DNA from: Chlorobium phaeovibrioides
GTDB lineage: Bacteria; Bacteroidota; Chlorobiia; Chlorobiales; Chlorobiaceae
Length of the DNA stretch: 64,000 nucleotides
Direction of reading: 5' to 3'
Assembly: GCF_003968655.1 (NCBI RefSeq)
Contig: NZ_RXYK01000011.1
Location: forward strand, 1-64,000
The position numbers were made by a program, and so were the translations under genes. Under the pieces are notes generated by a model. It was not told where the DNA came from. It saw nothing but the letters and a program-made list of their open reading frames with translations, and searched no databases. Below are positions 30,070 to 39,213 of this stretch, piece by piece (position 1 is the first letter of the stretch; each line of letters starts with the position of its first letter).

Positions 30070-31278
30070 ATGGCGGCATCAATACTCTCGGTCAGCGAAC
30101 TGACGCAGCAGATAAAACAGGAACTTGAAATCCTCTTCCCCAAGATTCAGGTAAAGGGGGAAATTTCAAATTTCAAGCATCACAGCTCGGGTCACATCTA
30201 CATGACTCTGAAGGATGAGGGGGCGCAAATTCCGGCTGTCATATGGAAACATGCCGCATCCCGGCTGACCTGCAGACCGGCGGATGGAATGAATGTGATT
30301 GCCGAAGGAAGAATCGAGGTCTACCCCCCGTCGGGACGCTACCAGTTCATCTGCACCTCAATCACCCAGGAGGGAGAGGGCGCCCTGCAGCAGGCATTCG
30401 CAAAACTCCTTCAGAAACTGGCAGCAGCGGGTTGGTTCAGCGACGAAAGGAAAAAACCGATTCCAAAAATCCCCCAAACCATCGGACTCGTCACTTCCCC
30501 AACAGGCGCCGTCATAGAGGACATGGGTAAAGTGCTGCAGCGAAGATTTCCTCCTGCCACTATTCTGCTCTACCCGGCAAAAGTTCAGGGAAGGGATGCT
30601 GTTGACTCTCTCATCAGCGGCATCAGCTGGTTCAATGCACAGACAAGCGGGCAGAACCGACCCGATGTCATCATTGTCGCCCGTGGCGGGGGCTCACTTG
30701 AAGATCTGCAGGCGTTCAACGAAGAGAGGGTAGCTGAGGCCATTTTCAACTCCCCGATCCCCATCATCAGCGCCGTCGGGCATGAAACCGACTTCACCAT
30801 TGCCGACATGGTAGCTGACCTGAGAGCTGGAACCCCTTCAATTGCAGCAGAACTGGCAGTTCCCGACAGCCTTGAACTGCTCCGCCACATCACATCTCTG
30901 GGCACCACACGGGAGAGTCTGCTCAAAGCAAAGATTGATGGGGCTGAACGGGAAATAGACTCACTCTGCAGCAGCTACGCATTCAACCGCCCCGTGCTCC
31001 AGATGCAGCAGCTCTCTGAAGAGCTTGACTCCACAGTTGAACGAATGGCGCGAACCCTGGAAGGCAAACAGAGGGAAACCGGAATGCGCCTTGAAGCGGC
31101 CGCCCGGCATCTGGGGCTTCTCGACTACAGGAAAACACTTGAACGGGGATATACGCTGGTCAGAAGGAAAGGACACATGGTCACCTCGGCAAAAAACCTG
31201 CGTCCTGAAGAAACGGTTGAGCTGCTCTTTCACGATGGCACACTGCCGGCTGAAATCAGGAGCGGGACTCCTTCCTGA
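30070..31278 (+). CDS. xseA: Exodeoxyribonuclease VII large subunit
   Basis: XseA with XseB degrades single-stranded DNA. The 402-residue protein has the N-terminal OB fold ([29 protein letters not shown]), then the catalytic domain with [29 protein letters not shown] and [18 protein letters not shown] helical, coiled-coil C-terminal region and the GYTLVRRKG tail follow. Its last 23 bases overlap the 3' end of kdsB, which is on the opposite strand. xseB is not seen. Confidence 0.96.
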   Translation: MAASILSVSELTQQIKQELEILFPKIQVKGEISNFKHHSSGHIYMTLKDEGAQIPAVIWKHAASRLTCRPADGMNVIAEGRIEVYPPSGRYQFICTSITQEGEGALQQAFAKLLQKLAAAGWFSDERKKPIPKIPQTIGLVTSPTGAVIEDMGKVLQRRFPPATILLYPAKVQGRDAVDSLISGISWFNAQTSGQNRPDVIIVARGGGSLEDLQAFNEERVAEAIFNSPIPIISAVGHETDFTIADMVADLRAGTPSIAAELAVPDSLELLRHITSLGTTRESLLKAKIDGAEREIDSLCSSYAFNRPVLQMQQLSEELDSTVERMARTLEGKQRETGMRLEAAARHLGLLDYRKTLERGYTLVRRKGHMVTSAKNLRPEETVELLFHDGTLPAEIRSGTPS

Positions 31279-31999
31279 GAATGGAACGCACCAGCTCAAG
31301 ATCCTCAGCGGTGTTGACGCCTGGCTGGTCAAGAGTGGTAACCACACAGCGAATGCTGAACCCGTTCTCCAGCAGCCGGAGCTGCTCAAGCGACTCCGCC
31401 GCCTCAAGCATCGATACAGGCAGTGCCGCAAATTGCTGCAGAACATCCCGTCCAAACGCATACATCCCCACATGACGGTAAAACACAAGAGAAGGGGAAT
31501 TGTTGCGCATAAAGGGAACCGGACTGCGCGAAAAATAAAGCGCGTTGCCTTTCCTGTCAAGCAGAGCTTTAACGATATGCGGATCCTCAATCTGCTCCCG
31601 TTCATCCGGGCGCAGGGCAAAAACAAGCGTGGAACAGTCAGGAGGGTCGGCAGCAAAAAAGGGACTCAGAACCAGATCAATGGTATCGGGACTGATGAGG
31701 GGTTCATCGCCCTGCAGGTTCACGAACACATCTCCTTCAATGTTCCGTGCCGCCTCGGCAATCCGCTCCGTGCCGCAGCTTGCTGAGGGAGAGGTCATCA
31801 CAACTTCGGCACCCCGCTCTTCAAGTACCGAGGCTATGTCGCGGCTGTCGGTAGCCACAACCACCCGTTCAGCAAGCGTGGAACGCATCGCCTGACGCCA
31901 TGTGCGCACAATGAGGGGCTCCCCCTCAAGATCAGCAAGCATTTTCCGCTCAAGACGGCTTGACTCAAGCCTGGCGGGTATAAGAATGACTGCCTTCAT
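31256..31999 (-). CDS. kdsB: 3-deoxy-manno-octulosonate cytidylyltransferase (CMP-KDO synthetase)
   Basis: KdsB activates KDO with CTP for lipopolysaccharide core synthesis. The 247-residue length is typical. Motifs seen: [15 protein letters not shown] (nucleotide loop), [18 protein letters not shown] with the metal-ligand Asp, and the C-terminal [13 protein letters not shown]. It is the last gene of an apparent gatC-DUF167-kdsB operon. The 3' end overlaps xseA by 23 bp tail to tail. Confidence 0.97.
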   Translation of the reverse strand: MKAVILIPARLESSRLERKMLADLEGEPLIVRTWRQAMRSTLAERVVVATDSRDIASVLEERGAEVVMTSPSASCGTERIAEAARNIEGDVFVNLQGDEPLISPDTIDLVLSPFFAADPPDCSTLVFALRPDEREQIEDPHIVKALLDRKGNALYFSRSPVPFMRNNSPSLVFYRHVGMYAFGRDVLQQFAALPVSMLEAAESLEQLRLLENGFSIRCVVTTLDQPGVNTAEDLELVRSILRKESRS

Positions 32000-32027
32000 G
32001 AAAGCCCTTCAGATAAAAGAATTGTCA

Positions 32028-32330
32028 TTACAAACCAAACCTCTCAAAGGCCTCTTCCGCCTCACGGGAACTCACCCCCTCAAGCATCACCGACTTGCTC
32101 CGCGAACTGCGGCCCGAAACAACATGAACACGGCCGTCGGCAATCCCGAACATGCCGGCAAACAGCCGGCAGCACTCTCTATTGGCAGCATCATCTACAG
32201 GCGCAGCCTTCAGGGTTATTTTCAACCCGCCCGCATAGGGACCGGAAACAGCGGTTTTGGAAGCCCGGGGCTGCACCCTTACCGAAAAGAGAGCATTCCC
32301 CTTTTTTTCACGAACGGCAACCACCCGCAT
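32028..32330 (-). CDS. DUF167 (YggU) family protein
   Basis: The 100-residue protein contains [43 protein letters not shown] and [18 protein letters not shown], the conserved blocks of DUF167/YggU. The function of the family is unproven. It starts 2 bp after the gatC stop and ends 28 bp before kdsB. Confidence 0.93.
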   Translation of the reverse strand: MRVVAVREKKGNALFSVRVQPRASKTAVSGPYAGGLKITLKAAPVDDAANRECCRLFAGMFGIADGRVHVVSGRSSRSKSVMLEGVSSREAEEAFERFGL

Positions 32331-32332
32331 TC

Positions 32333-32620
32333 TCAGCCAAGAACCTTCGGAACCCGGAAAAAACGATCCTGACTGTCGGGAGCGTTGCTGAGCGCAGCTG
32401 CATTGGCAATCGGCTCATGCTCCTCGTCCGCACGAAGCACATTTTTCTGGTCATGGATATTGCTCAACGGAAGAACCCCTTCGGTATCAACCTCGTTGAG
32501 GGTATCGACATAGTGCAGAATGGTGTTGAGTTCGTCAGTCATCTTGAGCGCCTCATCATCACTGAAACGAAGCCGGGCCAGTTCGGCTATATAGGTTACA
32601 TCATCTATGGTAACAGACAT
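32333..32620 (-). CDS. gatC: Asp-tRNA(Asn)/Glu-tRNA(Gln) amidotransferase subunit GatC
   Basis: GatC stabilises GatA in the complex that converts mischarged Glu-tRNA(Gln) and Asp-tRNA(Asn) to Gln and Asn forms. The 95-residue protein has the typical start [22 protein letters not shown] and the C-terminal block [13 protein letters not shown]. gatA and gatB are not in the window. It heads an operon with DUF167 and kdsB, 52 bp downstream of gltA. Confidence 0.96.
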   Translation of the reverse strand: MSVTIDDVTYIAELARLRFSDDEALKMTDELNTILHYVDTLNEVDTEGVLPLSNIHDQKNVLRADEEHEPIANAAALSNAPDSQDRFFRVPKVLG

Positions 32621-32672
32621 ATCGTCACAATCTTTTAAATTGAATTAAATAAAGGGACCATTAACAGAAAAA

Positions 32673-34016
32673 TCAGAGTCTGCAGGTATCATGCATCTGC
32701 TCTTCCGCCTTGTTTCTCGGTCGTGAGTCCACCGCCACCCAATCGCGCTCCCCCTCACCAAGATAGATCTGACGGGGACGGGCAATTTTCTGGTCGGTGT
32801 CCCTCACATGCTCGCTCCACTGCGACAGCCACCCCGGAATCCGTCCGATGGCGAAAAGAACAGGGAACATGTCCATCGGGAATCCCATTGCCTGATAGAT
32901 CAGGCCGGAATAAAAGTCAACATTCGGATACAGCTTCCGAGAAATGAAATAATCGTCCTCAAGGGCTATCTTCTCAAGCTCAAGGGCAATATCAAGCAGG
33001 GGGCTGCGCCCGGTCTCTTCAAACACTTCGAAGGCAATTTTCTTGATGATTTTCGCCCGTGGGTCATAGTTTTTATAGACCCTGTGACCAAATCCCATAA
33101 GACGGCCTGAGCCAGCCTTGACTGACTTGATGAACTCCGGAACCCTGTCAACAGAACCTATCTCCATCAACATGCGGATAACCGCCTCGTTGGCTCCGCC
33201 GTGTTTGGGTCCGTAAAGAGCAGCACAGCCCGCGGCAACAGCCGTATAGGGGTCTACACCCGAACTGCCCACGGCACGCACGGCATTGGTCGAACAGTTC
33301 TGCTCATGATCGGCATGCAGGATGAACAGCACATCAAGCGCCCGTTCCAGAACCGGGTTCGGCGTATAACGAAGCTCGGTCATGCGGAACATCATGGATA
33401 GAAAATTGCCCGAAAAACTCAAGTCATTGTCGGGCTGGACATAGGGAAAACCCATGCTGTGGCGGAAACTCATGGCCGCCAGCGTGGGAATTTTGCCGAT
33501 CAGGCGGCGAATCTGCAGCTTGCGGGAATCAACATTGCCGATATCCTTGGCATCGGGATAAAATGTAGAGAGCGCTCCAACCGTTCCCACAAGAATGCCC
33601 ATGGGATGGGCATCATAACGGAACCCATCCATGAACTTCACCAGATTTGAGTGGGTCATGGTATGATGGCGGATGTTGTATGTCCACTGAGCCAGCCGCT
33701 CCTGATCGGGCAACTCTCCCTTGATGAGCAGATATGCCGTTTCAAGAAAGGTGCTGTGCTCGGCAAGCTGCTCAATGGGGTAGCCGCGATAGCGCAGAAT
33801 ACCGCGATCGCCGTCAATAAAGGTAATGCTGCTTTTGCATGAGGCCGTGTTCAGAAAACCGGGATCATAGCCGAGCAGACCGAAATCATCATCCGACACC
33901 TTGATCTGGCGGAAATCCATGGTTTTGAATGCACCGTTCTCAACGGGCACTTCATAGGTTTTTCCTGTCCTGTTGTCAGTCACAGTCAGCGAGTTTCCTG
34001 AATTGGCAGTCGTCAT
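32673..34016 (-). CDS. gltA: Citrate synthase
   Basis: This enzyme condenses oxaloacetate and acetyl-CoA. The 447-residue length with a long beta-rich N-terminal extension (about 1-55) marks the hexameric type II family. Active-site blocks seen: HSMGFPYVQPDNDLSFS, LHADHEQNCSTNAVR with the catalytic His, GFGHRVYKNYDPRAKI with the second His, and DFYSGLIYQAMGFP with the catalytic Asp. In an organism using the reductive TCA cycle this would run opposite to ATP-citrate lyase. TTGACA occurs about 60 bases upstream without a good -10. Confidence 0.97.
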   Translation of the reverse strand: MTTANSGNSLTVTDNRTGKTYEVPVENGAFKTMDFRQIKVSDDDFGLLGYDPGFLNTASCKSSITFIDGDRGILRYRGYPIEQLAEHSTFLETAYLLIKGELPDQERLAQWTYNIRHHTMTHSNLVKFMDGFRYDAHPMGILVGTVGALSTFYPDAKDIGNVDSRKLQIRRLIGKIPTLAAMSFRHSMGFPYVQPDNDLSFSGNFLSMMFRMTELRYTPNPVLERALDVLFILHADHEQNCSTNAVRAVGSSGVDPYTAVAAGCAALYGPKHGGANEAVIRMLMEIGSVDRVPEFIKSVKAGSGRLMGFGHRVYKNYDPRAKIIKKIAFEVFEETGRSPLLDIALELEKIALEDDYFISRKLYPNVDFYSGLIYQAMGFPMDMFPVLFAIGRIPGWLSQWSEHVRDTDQKIARPRQIYLGEGERDWVAVDSRPRNKAEEQMHDTCRL

Positions 34017-34138
34017 AAGTATCTGGCTTTACATGAAGAAAAGTTCAGGGCGTGTTTCAGGAGAATGTGTCAAAATAGAGAAGAAGAGACGCAAATAAAA
34101 ACAGAAGCATCAGGGGTGTTGGCGAATGAAAATTCTTT

Positions 34139-34167
34139 TTGGATTTTACGGGAGAGCTGCCTACATT
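34139..34167 (+). promoter_or_regulatory. Possible promoter of the tRNA-Asp gene
   Basis: TTGGAT (34139-34144), 17 bases, then TACATT (34162-34167). Both hexamers are weak (3/6 and 4/6 of consensus), but spacing and the distance of about 15 bases to the tRNA suit a tRNA promoter. Confidence 0.4.
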
Positions 34168-34181
34168 AATCACTCTTTAAC

Positions 34182-34256
34182 GGAGCTGTAGCTCAGTCTG
34201 GTTAGAGCGCCTGCCTGTCACGCAGGAGGTCGCGGGTTCGAGCCCCGTCAGCTCCG
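34182..34256 (+). tRNA. tRNA-Asp (anticodon GTC)
   Basis: A full cloverleaf of 75 bases: acceptor GGAGCTG/CAGCTCC, D-stem GCTC/GAGC, anticodon stem CCTGC/GCAGG with loop CTGTCAC (anticodon GTC), a five-base variable loop, T-stem GCGGG/CCCGT with TTCGAGC loop, and discriminator G. CCA is not encoded. A terminator follows 5 bases later. Confidence 0.97.
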
Positions 34257-34261
34257 CTGAA

Positions 34262-34290
34262 AAAAAGGTCCCTTTTACAGGGGCCTTTTT
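34262..34290 (+). terminator. Intrinsic terminator after tRNA-Asp, probably bidirectional
   Basis: AAAAAGGTCCC and GGGGCCTTTTT form an 11-pair stem (one G:T) with a seven-base loop, ending in T-rich sequence on both strands. On the plus strand it terminates tRNA-Asp. On the minus strand it lies just past the stop of the NYN-domain gene and can terminate that as well. Confidence 0.8.
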
Positions 34291-34306
34291 CATTTTCATC
34301 AATGCT

Positions 34307-35050
34307 TCATGTTTTTTTCCGCCGGTCGCGCAGGTATATCGACTTTGACTGCCCCTCTCCCTGAATGCGTTCATCAATATCGAACAGCTTTGTTGCCGCA
34401 ATAAGTTCGGCAAGCTTCCCGTATCCGTAATTGCGGGGATCAAACTCAGACGACTGTTTGGCAATATTGCTTCCGGTAGCCGCCAGATGGGCCCATCCGC
34501 TCTCATCCGACGATGCGTCAACAGCATTTCTCAACAGACGCACCAGACGGGTATCCTGCTTGAGCTCAGCAGATGATTTCCGCTTGATGGTTTCATTCTC
34601 ATTGATTTTCTCGCGCAGAACCTCGGTGTAGATGAACTTGTCGCAGGCCGACACAAAAGGAGCTGGCGTCTTTTTCTCTCCGAATCCATACACAATAAGC
34701 CCCGACTCCCTAATTCTCACAGCAAGTTTGGTGAAATCACTGTCACTCGATACAATGCAGAACCCATTGAATCGGCCGGTATAGAGCAGATCCATGGCAT
34801 CAATTATCATGGCGCTGTCGGTGGCGTTTTTGCCTCTGGTATAGCCAAACTGCTGAATCGGCTGTATGGAAAACTCCAGAAGAACCTCCTTCCACCCTTT
34901 CAGCGCAGTGGAGGTCCAGTCACCGTATATCCTTTTCACATTGGAAGTTCCGTACTTGGCAATTTCAGCCAGAAGCCCCTCAATTATTGAGGGTTGCGTA
35001 TTGTCGGCATCAATCAGCACCGCAAGCCGTTCGGATTTTTCAACTGCCAT
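34307..35050 (-). CDS. NYN-domain (PIN-like RNase) protein with LOTUS/OST-HTH-like C-terminus
   Basis: ATG 35050 is chosen because AAAGGGG sits seven bases upstream; a GTG two codons earlier is possible. The 247-residue protein carries the NYN acids in VLIDADNTQ, DSAMIIDAMDLLY and CIVSSDSDF, as in the DUF88/LabA-like family of putative RNA-cleaving enzymes. Residues about 165-240 (LVRLLRNAVDASSDESGWAHLAATGSNI..YGYGKLAELI) look like an OST-HTH/LOTUS RNA-binding domain. No membrane segment is seen. The target RNA is unknown. It stands alone, tail to tail with tRNA-Asp, from which a shared terminator separates it. Confidence 0.88.
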   Translation of the reverse strand: MAVEKSERLAVLIDADNTQPSIIEGLLAEIAKYGTSNVKRIYGDWTSTALKGWKEVLLEFSIQPIQQFGYTRGKNATDSAMIIDAMDLLYTGRFNGFCIVSSDSDFTKLAVRIRESGLIVYGFGEKKTPAPFVSACDKFIYTEVLREKINENETIKRKSSAELKQDTRLVRLLRNAVDASSDESGWAHLAATGSNIAKQSSEFDPRNYGYGKLAELIAATKLFDIDERIQGEGQSKSIYLRDRRKKT

Positions 35051-35288
35051 CGGCACACCCCTTTCCCGTTGATATTGATTCTTCCCTGGACCCGTCCCCT
35101 CAACTCCTTATCCAGAATACCACTCACAATGAGAAAGTACACAGATGGGATGCCATCAGGAAATATTTCCTGCCGAGGCGGGGGGAAGGGAAAAGGGAAG
35201 ATTGGCAGATACGGTGGCAAGTGTTTATATTTTATTGCACAGACCCGTGGAAAGCTTCGCACAAACGATTGATTTGACCTGCCGCCCG

Positions 35289-35894
35289 ATGACGCACACA
35301 AACAACCGATACACATCATATTCCAGAGTAATTCTACCCATACTCTGCCTTGCAGGAGTTATCATGCTTGGCGCATGCAGCCAGAAAAACAACAACATAT
35401 CCGAGCTGCAGCAGGAGGTATGGAAAAATCCGGAAGACACAGCCGCCATGCTGCGTCTTGGCAATGCCTATGCACAACAGAACCGGTATGATGAAGCGGA
35501 GGAAACCTACAAAAACGCCCTTGCTCTCGACCCCGAACTGGACGCAGCCTACCACTCTCTGGGAGCAGTTTCCTTCAACCGGCAGGACTACCCCCGGGCA
35601 CGGGAATGGTTCAGCCTCCATCTTGAGCGCTCACCCAAAGACTCTCTGAGACTTTATGACCTCGGCAACGCGCTGATGCAGATGAAAGCGTACGCTGAAG
35701 CTGCAGATGCATACGGTGAGGCCATTGACAACAGCCGTTCCTTTACTGAAGCGCATTACAATCTTGCCGTTTGCTTCATCAAGACCGGACGGATGGATGA
35801 AGCCCGCCAGATTTATAACTGGCTTCTTGATAAAAACAATTATCTTGCCGTCTCTCTGCAAAACCATCTGCAAGGTGGAAAACAGGCTGATTGA
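35289..35894 (+). CDS. TPR-repeat lipoprotein
   Basis: ATG 35289 is used because it gives a lipoprotein signal: SRVILPILCLAGVIMLGAC, lipobox LGAC with Cys at about 32. The upstream extension of the frame would place this signal internally. The roughly 201-residue protein then contains three to four TPR units (AMLRLGNAYAQQNRYDEAEETYKNAL, AAYHSLGAVSFNRQDYPRAREWF, AHYNLAVCFIKTGRMDEARQIY). It probably sits on the periplasmic side of the outer or inner membrane as a scaffold. It ends 37 bp before menF and may be co-transcribed; no functional link to menaquinone is evident. Confidence 0.85.
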   Translation: MTHTNNRYTSYSRVILPILCLAGVIMLGACSQKNNNISELQQEVWKNPEDTAAMLRLGNAYAQQNRYDEAEETYKNALALDPELDAAYHSLGAVSFNRQDYPRAREWFSLHLERSPKDSLRLYDLGNALMQMKAYAEAADAYGEAIDNSRSFTEAHYNLAVCFIKTGRMDEARQIYNWLLDKNNYLAVSLQNHLQGGKQAD

Positions 35895-35931
35895 GCACAA
35901 CCCATGAAACTTTGCCCGACAGGTTGCCCTT

Positions 35932-37356
35932 ATGCATGAGAAGCACCACATCATAATACCCTTCCCAAACCCTCTTCCTGTAGAACAGGCTGTTCAGGCA
36001 CTTAAAGCCTCACTCCTCGAGTACACCACCGTAACCGCTGACACCCCGGTAGAGAAGCCCGGAACTCTTGCGGTATTCCGTCAGAACATTCCTGCCCTCG
36101 ACCCCCTCAAGTGGCTCAGTGCACAGAGTCTTTTCCCGCGGATTTTCTGGATGAACCGTGAACGGGACGACATGACGGCAGCCATTGGAGCAGCCGACAC
36201 CATAACCCATGAAGAAGCCGCAAGCAACGAGGAAAATTTCAGACGGCTCGGCACCGCCATGGCCGGTAAAAGCCCCCATGCCCGGTATTTCGGAGGATTC
36301 CGCTTCAACAGCAGCGAAACCGGAGACCCCGCATGGGAAGCGTTCCCGCCACTCTCCTTCACGCTCCCTCTCCTTCAGCTCTCCAGAGAGGGTTCCCTGC
36401 ATACCCTCACATGCAACCTCTGGATCACAGCGGCTGACGGAACAAAAGCTGCCGTCCACCGGGCCATCAAAGCGCTCGACCAGCTGCAGTCTGCTCCCAC
36501 GCAATCAGATGATGAGCTCCCCTCTCTGCTCTCAGTCACCCACAACCCCACAAGAGATGGCTGGATAAACGCATGCGAGACGGCTCTCAACGCCTTTGCA
36601 TCCGGAAGCATGCAGAAAATAATGCTGGCCCGCCAGACGGTGCTGGAATTTACTGAAGCGTTCTGTCCGCTCCTCTTCCTCCAGAACTACCCCTACCCCG
36701 AAAACACCACATACAGGTTCTATTTCGAACCCTCCCCGGGGCAGGCTTTTTTCAGCTTTACCCCCGAACGGCTCTACCGCCGCAGCGGGCGCAGTCTTGT
36801 TACTGAAGCCCTTGCCGGTACCCACTCCAAAAAGAGTGAGGAGCAGGAAGACAGTTATGCCAGAGATGCTCTCCTGAACTCGGAAAAAGATATCAGGGAA
36901 CACCGGTTTGTGCGGGACATGATTTATGATGAGCTGCGGCCCGCATGCAGCTCGGTTGACATGGAAGAGGAGGTGCGCGTCCTGCAGCTGAACCGTCTGG
37001 CGCACCTCTATAACCTCTGCAGGGCGGAACTGAAAGAAGAATTCAGCAACGAACCGGCCGTGCTCTCGCTGATGCACCCGACACCCGCCGTAGGCGGTGT
37101 TCCCAAAAAGGAAGCAATGCGGCGCATCCCCGATCTCGAATCGTTCAGCCGGGGCTGGTATGCAGCACCGGCAGGCTGGGTCAGCTCCAATTCTGCAGAG
37201 TTCTGTGTCGGTATCCGCTCGGCGCTTGTCAATGGGCGGACAGCCTATCTGTACTCCGGAGCCGGGCTGGTCAAAGGCTCTGACCCGGCAGCCGAATGGG
37301 ATGAGGTTGAGCAGAAAATCGGCGACCTTATGTCAATAACCAGCCAAAAAGCATGA
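35932..37356 (+). CDS. menF: Isochorismate synthase MenF
   Basis: MenF isomerises chorismate to isochorismate, the first committed step of menaquinone synthesis. The 474-residue protein has the chorismate-binding C-terminal half with KIMLARQTVLEF, FSFTPERLYRR, ALAGTH and the metal-binding HPTPAVGGVPKKEA and AEFCVGIRSA blocks. The N-terminal half is variable, as usual. Its stop overlaps menD by 4 bp. Confidence 0.94.
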   Translation: MHEKHHIIIPFPNPLPVEQAVQALKASLLEYTTVTADTPVEKPGTLAVFRQNIPALDPLKWLSAQSLFPRIFWMNRERDDMTAAIGAADTITHEEAASNEENFRRLGTAMAGKSPHARYFGGFRFNSSETGDPAWEAFPPLSFTLPLLQLSREGSLHTLTCNLWITAADGTKAAVHRAIKALDQLQSAPTQSDDELPSLLSVTHNPTRDGWINACETALNAFASGSMQKIMLARQTVLEFTEAFCPLLFLQNYPYPENTTYRFYFEPSPGQAFFSFTPERLYRRSGRSLVTEALAGTHSKKSEEQEDSYARDALLNSEKDIREHRFVRDMIYDELRPACSSVDMEEEVRVLQLNRLAHLYNLCRAELKEEFSNEPAVLSLMHPTPAVGGVPKKEAMRRIPDLESFSRGWYAAPAGWVSSNSAEFCVGIRSALVNGRTAYLYSGAGLVKGSDPAAEWDEVEQKIGDLMSITSQKA

Positions 37357-39104
37357 ACAACCCTCAGCTCACCACAGTGTGGAGCAGCGTCATGGTGGAA
37401 GAGCTGATCCGGCAGGGAGCATCCTTCTTCTGCATCTCACCCGGATCCCGCTCCACCCCGCTCACGGCCGCCATTGCCCGCAACCCGGAAGCATCCTGGA
37501 AAATGTTTCCCGATGAACGCTCGGCAGGTTTTTTTGCGCTCGGCCACGCCCGGGCAACAGGATTTCCGGCTGTCCTTGTCTGCACCTCCGGCACTGCTGT
37601 CGCCAACTATCTTCCAGCTGTTGTGGAGGCGTCAAACGACCGCATCCCCATGCTGATTCTCTCAGCCGACAGGCCATTTGAGCTAAGGGAATGCGGTGCA
37701 AACCAGACCATCCGCCAGAACGGCATCTTCGGCACCTTTACCCGCTGGCAGATGGAACTGCCGGAACCCTCAACCTCAATCCCTCTGCAATCCCTGCTCT
37801 CCACTATTGCGCACGGGGTCGAAAAATCGCTCAATTCCCCCAGAGGCCCCGTCCATCTGAACCAGCCCTTCAGGGAACCCTTTGAACCGGAATCATCCTC
37901 CACGCCTGAACCCTGGCTGGAGCCCCTGCAGGCATGGCAGACAGGACGCCGTCCATCAACGGTTGCAGCACAGCCGGAAAAGCATCCTGATATGGACTCC
38001 ATGAGAACCCTGCGGGAACTGACAGGCAACGCCCGACAGCCACTGATTATTGCCGGCAACAGTACAGATGAAAACGACAGCCGTGCCATAGCGGAATTAG
38101 CCGACGACCTGCAGGTACCGCTCTACGCCGACATGACTTCCGGTCTACGCTTCAGCAGCTCAATTCTTCCATGGCAGCAGGCATTTGCCAGCCCGGAGTT
38201 CCGGAACGCTTTCCGCCCTGACCTTGTCATCCATTTCGGCGGGGGACTCATCTCCCGTCATCCTTCCGATGCCCTGAAACAGTGGAAACCGGATCATCTT
38301 GCCGTCATCAGGAACCATCCCGGCCGCTACTCCCCCGACCACTCCGTCACCCTCAGCATAGAAGCCTCACTCCGCCTCACAGCCGACGCACTCCGGGGAT
38401 GCAGAACAGGAGCCTCGGCACTCATGGCGCCGGCGAAAAGGTTCTTTACCGAAGCCGACCGGGAAATTGCCGCTGCAACGGCACCCGACCTGCCGGTCAG
38501 TGAAATAGGGACCGCACGGATTGTATCGGAACTCCTCCCCCCGGACCACCTGCTTTTTCTTTCAAACAGCATGCCGGTCCGCGCTATGGATACATACGCA
38601 CATACTGGAAAAGAAAATCCGATTAAAACCGGAACAAACAGAGGAGCAAGCGGAATAGACGGAATCATCTCCACCGCCGCCGGATTTGCCGAAGGGCATG
38701 GCCAGCCGCTCTGCCTCATGATCGGCGACCTTGCCTTTCTTCACGACCTGAACGCCCTTTCGCTTATCAACTCTTTGAGGGTGCCCATCCAGCTCATCCT
38801 GCTCAACAACAACGGTGGAGGAATATTCTCCTTTCTGCCCGTCTCGGAATTCGACGACATCTTCGAGCCAAATTTCGCAACGCCACAGAACTTCAGTGGC
38901 CGCCCGGCCGCGGCAATGTTCGGTCTGGACTACGCCGCACCCCTCACAAACAGCGAGTTCAGAGAGTCCCTTCTCTCCGCATTGAACAGCAACCGGAGTA
39001 CCATCATTGAAGTTGTCTGCTCCCGCTCTGAAAATGTTCGTCTGCACCGCGCCCTGCAGGCCCGTCTCGGACTCCTTGCCACAGAGGCGTTCTTCATTCC
39101 CTGA
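37353..39104 (+). CDS. menD: 2-succinyl-5-enolpyruvyl-6-hydroxy-3-cyclohexene-1-carboxylate synthase MenD
   Basis: MenD is a thiamin-diphosphate enzyme joining isochorismate and 2-oxoglutarate. The 583-residue length is typical. Family blocks: FCISPGSRSTPLTAA at the start, the ThDP Glu in FPDERSAGFFALGHA, CTSGTAVANYLPAVVEA, and GDLAFLHDLNAL..LNNNGGGIFSFLP, the ThDP/Mg site (GDxxFxHD..NNNGG). The gene follows menF with a 4-bp overlap and precedes a kinase gene. Confidence 0.96.
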   Translation: MNNPQLTTVWSSVMVEELIRQGASFFCISPGSRSTPLTAAIARNPEASWKMFPDERSAGFFALGHARATGFPAVLVCTSGTAVANYLPAVVEASNDRIPMLILSADRPFELRECGANQTIRQNGIFGTFTRWQMELPEPSTSIPLQSLLSTIAHGVEKSLNSPRGPVHLNQPFREPFEPESSSTPEPWLEPLQAWQTGRRPSTVAAQPEKHPDMDSMRTLRELTGNARQPLIIAGNSTDENDSRAIAELADDLQVPLYADMTSGLRFSSSILPWQQAFASPEFRNAFRPDLVIHFGGGLISRHPSDALKQWKPDHLAVIRNHPGRYSPDHSVTLSIEASLRLTADALRGCRTGASALMAPAKRFFTEADREIAAATAPDLPVSEIGTARIVSELLPPDHLLFLSNSMPVRAMDTYAHTGKENPIKTGTNRGASGIDGIISTAAGFAEGHGQPLCLMIGDLAFLHDLNALSLINSLRVPIQLILLNNNGGGIFSFLPVSEFDDIFEPNFATPQNFSGRPAAAMFGLDYAAPLTNSEFRESLLSALNSNRSTIIEVVCSRSENVRLHRALQARLGLLATEAFFIP

Positions 39105-39213
39105 GGGCCCGGGGAAATTTCTCTTGTGCAATTCCCCGCGAAAAGCGTTACATTTTATTGAATAAATGGGGCGAACGCAAGCCGCAGCACTGGCAACACT
39201 GAAGTTGAAAGCC

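Noticed and set aside
30961-31656. 231-codon minus-strand frame over the xseA/kdsB boundary
   Set aside because: It spans two recognised genes with strong family motifs in other frames and has no motif itself.
34017-34138. TTGACA upstream of gltA as a promoter
   Set aside because: The -35 is perfect but no TATAAT-like -10 lies at 16-18 bases.
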